Source: an uncultured Lachnospiraceae bacterium (GTDB taxonomy: Bacteria; Bacillota; Clostridia; Lachnospirales; Lachnospiraceae). From it: a stretch of 64,000 nt of DNA. Numbering within the stretch: the first letter of the stretch is position 1; every line of letters starts with the position of its first letter. The translations under genes were made by a program, and so were the position numbers. The stretch is taken from the NCBI GenBank assembly GCA_947652735.1, contig CANTEG010000008.1:62001-126000 (forward strand), in the 5' to 3' direction. Shown in pieces: positions 62,216 to 64,000 of this stretch. Below the pieces are notes generated by a model. It had not been told where the DNA came from. It saw nothing but the letters and a program-made list of their open reading frames with translations, and did no database searches.

Positions 62216-63064
62216 ATGGAACCACAATTTAAAACAGCTTCATTTGGTGGATATGACAAAAAGGCAGTTGATACATATATAGAGGAGACCCGCACAGCAC
62301 ACAAGAAAGAGGTGGATGAGCTTAAGGCAAACGTTTTAAAGCTTAGCGAAACCGTAAAAAATCTCCATACGATGAGAGAGGTAAATCTCAACGAATCGTC
62401 AAGCACGATTGATAACCTGAAAAAGGTAAATGATGAGCTTCAGGATGAGATTACGCAACTGAAAAATCAACTTGTAAATTATAAAAATAGAGATGAGGAA
62501 TCAGCTAGCAGATATGAGTCTATATCGAGAACCCTGTTAGAGGCAAGAGAAAGTGCAGATGCCCTCTTAAAGGAAACGACTGATAAGTGTGATGCCATAA
62601 CGGCAGAAAATCAGGCGGAATGTGACAGACTCAGAAGTGAGACTGAGGCAAACTGTGAGAGACTTACAAATGAAACCGTGGCAAGCTGCGAGAAGCTTCG
62701 TGCAGAAACTACAAGCTCCTGTCAGGAAATGAAAGAGTCCACTTATGCAAATTGTGATGACCTTAAAAGGCGTACAAAGGAAGAAACTGACAACCTTAGG
62801 GAAGAAACAGAAAACAGTTGCAGAGAGGCAAATCGTCAGACTCAGGAATACTGTGCGGCTCTTCGGGCAGAGACAGAAAATGAGTGTGAAGAACTTCGTA
62901 ATCAGGCAAGGACAGATGCGTACAATGCAAGGATGGCAGTTAAGAGAGAATGTGAAAATCTGGGAATCTTTATGTCAGAATTGATAGGTGCTGTTGACAA
63001 CGTAGTAAAAGCGTGTGATGACACTAAGACAATAGCAGCACAGCAGTTTCCGGATTTGCAGTAA
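62216..63064 (+). CDS. DivIVA-like coiled-coil protein with cysteine hendecads
   Basis: A 282-residue soluble protein. The N-terminus (FKTASFGGYDKKAVDTYIEE) matches the DivIVA/GpsB membrane-binding domain. A coiled coil of about 60-245 follows. From residue 113 it is built of 11-residue repeats of the type xCxxLRxETxx. Cysteines fall at 125, 136, 147, 158, 169, 180, 202, 213, 224 and 246, missing only at 191 (Thr) and 235 (Ala). DivIVA proteins mark cell poles or division sites. The regular cysteine stripe suggests disulfide, metal or lipid contacts, but this is inference. AAGGGG precedes the start, and a terminator follows. Confidence 0.85.
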   Translation: MEPQFKTASFGGYDKKAVDTYIEETRTAHKKEVDELKANVLKLSETVKNLHTMREVNLNESSSTIDNLKKVNDELQDEITQLKNQLVNYKNRDEESASRYESISRTLLEARESADALLKETTDKCDAITAENQAECDRLRSETEANCERLTNETVASCEKLRAETTSSCQEMKESTYANCDDLKRRTKEETDNLREETENSCREANRQTQEYCAALRAETENECEELRNQARTDAYNARMAVKRECENLGIFMSELIGAVDNVVKACDDTKTIAAQQFPDLQ

Positions 63065-63075
63065 TCAGAAATCGG

Positions 63076-63112
63076 ATAGGGCTGTTGCGTGACCTGCGAC
63101 AGCCCTATTATT
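63076..63112 (+). terminator. Terminator of the coiled-coil gene
   Basis: ATAGGGCTGT (63076-63085) pairs with ACAGCCCTAT (63099-63108), with four more inner pairs, two of them G-U, followed by TATTTGTTT. Confidence 0.8.
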
Positions 63113-63166
63113 TGTTTAATACGGATGCAGGCAGACATTTCACTATTTATACAGGAGGAAACGCGT

Positions 63167-64000
63167 ATGGTATTAGAGAACATATATCTTAGAAAAGCAG
63201 TTGCCAAGGCGGGGTATGTTGTTATTGTAAAAACCTGTCAAAAAAACAGCAAAGCGAGCAAGGTTGAATACATTTCTCCAAATGCATCCATGCTTGGTAT
63301 GAATATTGAAATGATTAACAAGGGCATGAAGCTGGTGGAGGACTATATTTTTCCTGAAGACAGGGAGCAGGTTGCAAGAACTGTGGTAAATGCCCTCAAA
63401 TCAAATGTTGACAGCTATGTCCATGAGTACAGGATGGTCGGTGACGATGGCACGCTTTATAATGTGTCAAATGAAATTGCCATTGTGGATGAGGATGAGG
63501 ATACCTTCAAGGTTGAAATGTACATAAGCTTAGTGCAGGCAAAAAGTAATCATGCGGCAGAGACGCGAAAGGGCTATGACGGCTCAACTGCCACATATGA
63601 GCATATCCTTGAAAATGACTGGTTTCCGATAATGATGAAAAGCTTTTCGGAATTTTCCCTGCTCTATTCAGCGTTTGTTGATATGGATGGCAAGGTTGTA
63701 TTTGAACCTGTGGGTCCGGCAACCAATTTAGGGGATTTCTATGATTTATTTGAGAAGCCGGCATACAAGGAATATTATAAATTTATTGCCAGCACGGCAC
63801 TGGATTCAGATAAAGCAGTTATCATTGACCGTGAGGAAGGCGGAACCGGAAAAATATGTGCCGCTCCTATTGTAGTAAACGGAGAGGCAAGGGGACTTTG
63901 GATTCTTGGCTCGTATACAAAGGAAGAAACAGAGACGCTTAAGGAGATATGTGAATATCATCGTACCATAGCGGGCATAATGTCAGATTATCTTTACAAA
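63167..64000 (+). CDS. PAS-domain signalling protein, 3' end outside window
   Basis: An open frame of 278 codons runs to the last base without a stop, starting at ATG 63167 seven bases after AGGAGGAA. The first ~125 residues look like a PAS domain (EYISPNASMLGMN, DYIFPEDREQVARTVVNAL, YVHEYRMVGDDGTLYNVSNE). The next ~130 (FSEFSLLYSAFVDMDGKVVFEP through CAAPIVVNGEARGLWILGSY) resemble a GAF/PocR-type sensory domain. The output domain would follow beyond the window; a histidine kinase, diguanylate cyclase or transcription factor is possible. Confidence 0.7.
   Translation, partial: MVLENIYLRKAVAKAGYVVIVKTCQKNSKASKVEYISPNASMLGMNIEMINKGMKLVEDYIFPEDREQVARTVVNALKSNVDSYVHEYRMVGDDGTLYNVSNEIAIVDEDEDTFKVEMYISLVQAKSNHAAETRKGYDGSTATYEHILENDWFPIMMKSFSEFSLLYSAFVDMDGKVVFEPVGPATNLGDFYDLFEKPAYKEYYKFIASTALDSDKAVIIDREEGGTGKICAAPIVVNGEARGLWILGSYTKEETETLKEICEYHRTIAGIMSDYLYK

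Overview
The window looks like chromosome of a motile, spore-forming Gram-positive anaerobe of the Clostridia, most likely family Lachnospiraceae (Roseburia/Butyrivibrio/Eubacterium-like). The reasons are clostridial Shine-Dalgarno sites, sporulation, flagellin and sigma-28 signals, a cellobiose phosphorylase, a DUF4358-type lipoprotein, and SAM-I and glmS RNA switches. Base composition is moderate, with one strongly A+T-rich block. No rRNA, tRNA, CRISPR array or transposase was seen.

Layout. 1-8.8 kb: a truncated unknown gene, aroD, a Gfo/Idh/MocA oxidoreductase, ileS and glycogen phosphorylase. 8.8-10.4 kb: a sporulation pair, a short SpoIID-like protein behind a sigma-E-type promoter and a SpoIIQ/LytM-like protein behind a forespore-type promoter. 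10.4-13.2 kb: perR with a Per box, a PAS-GGDEF-EAL protein and acpP. 13.3-17.0 kb: cellobiose phosphorylase and an aldose-1-epimerase-like gene on the minus strand, each with its own signals. 17.2-19.3 kb: a lipoprotein, an Ig-like protein and a G5-M23 peptidase. 19.4-24.6 kb: a flagellar segment with a 1024-residue FliK-like protein behind a sigma-28 promoter, flagellin, and a FliS-like chaperone. 24.6-25.8 kb: a HIT protein and a TraX-family protein.

26.1-50.8 kb is a complete Wzx/Wzy-type exopolysaccharide locus. It starts with a CpsB-type phosphatase, a small membrane protein, an LCP ligase, a chain-length regulator and a tyrosine kinase. A lysine-rich secreted protein follows. Then come an aminotransferase and PglC-like initiating transferase, a PLP decarboxylase plus ATP-grasp pair, glycosyltransferases, a CDP-glycerol-type cytidylyltransferase with two LicD proteins, an Fe-S/F420-type protein, a polymerase, a flippase, a VanZ protein and three acyltransferases. 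A PglF-like 4,6-dehydratase closes the locus. Much of it (about 32.7-36.1 and 38.6-48.6 kb) is visibly A+T-rich and mosaic, as expected for a variable surface-glycan cassette.

50.8-64 kb returns to housekeeping genes: metK behind a SAM-I riboswitch, an atypical carbamoyltransferase, pyrB-pyrI, murA, metG, glmS behind a glmS ribozyme, a lipoprotein, a DivIVA-like coiled-coil protein with an 11-residue cysteine periodicity, and the start of a PAS-domain protein cut by the window edge.

The most unusual items are the cysteine-hendecad protein, the degenerate SpoIID/SpoIIQ pair with matching sporulation promoters, the sigma-28-driven FliK-like giant protein, the decarboxylase/ATP-grasp pair, the atypical carbamoyltransferase, and a structured interspersed repeat found at several intergenic sites.
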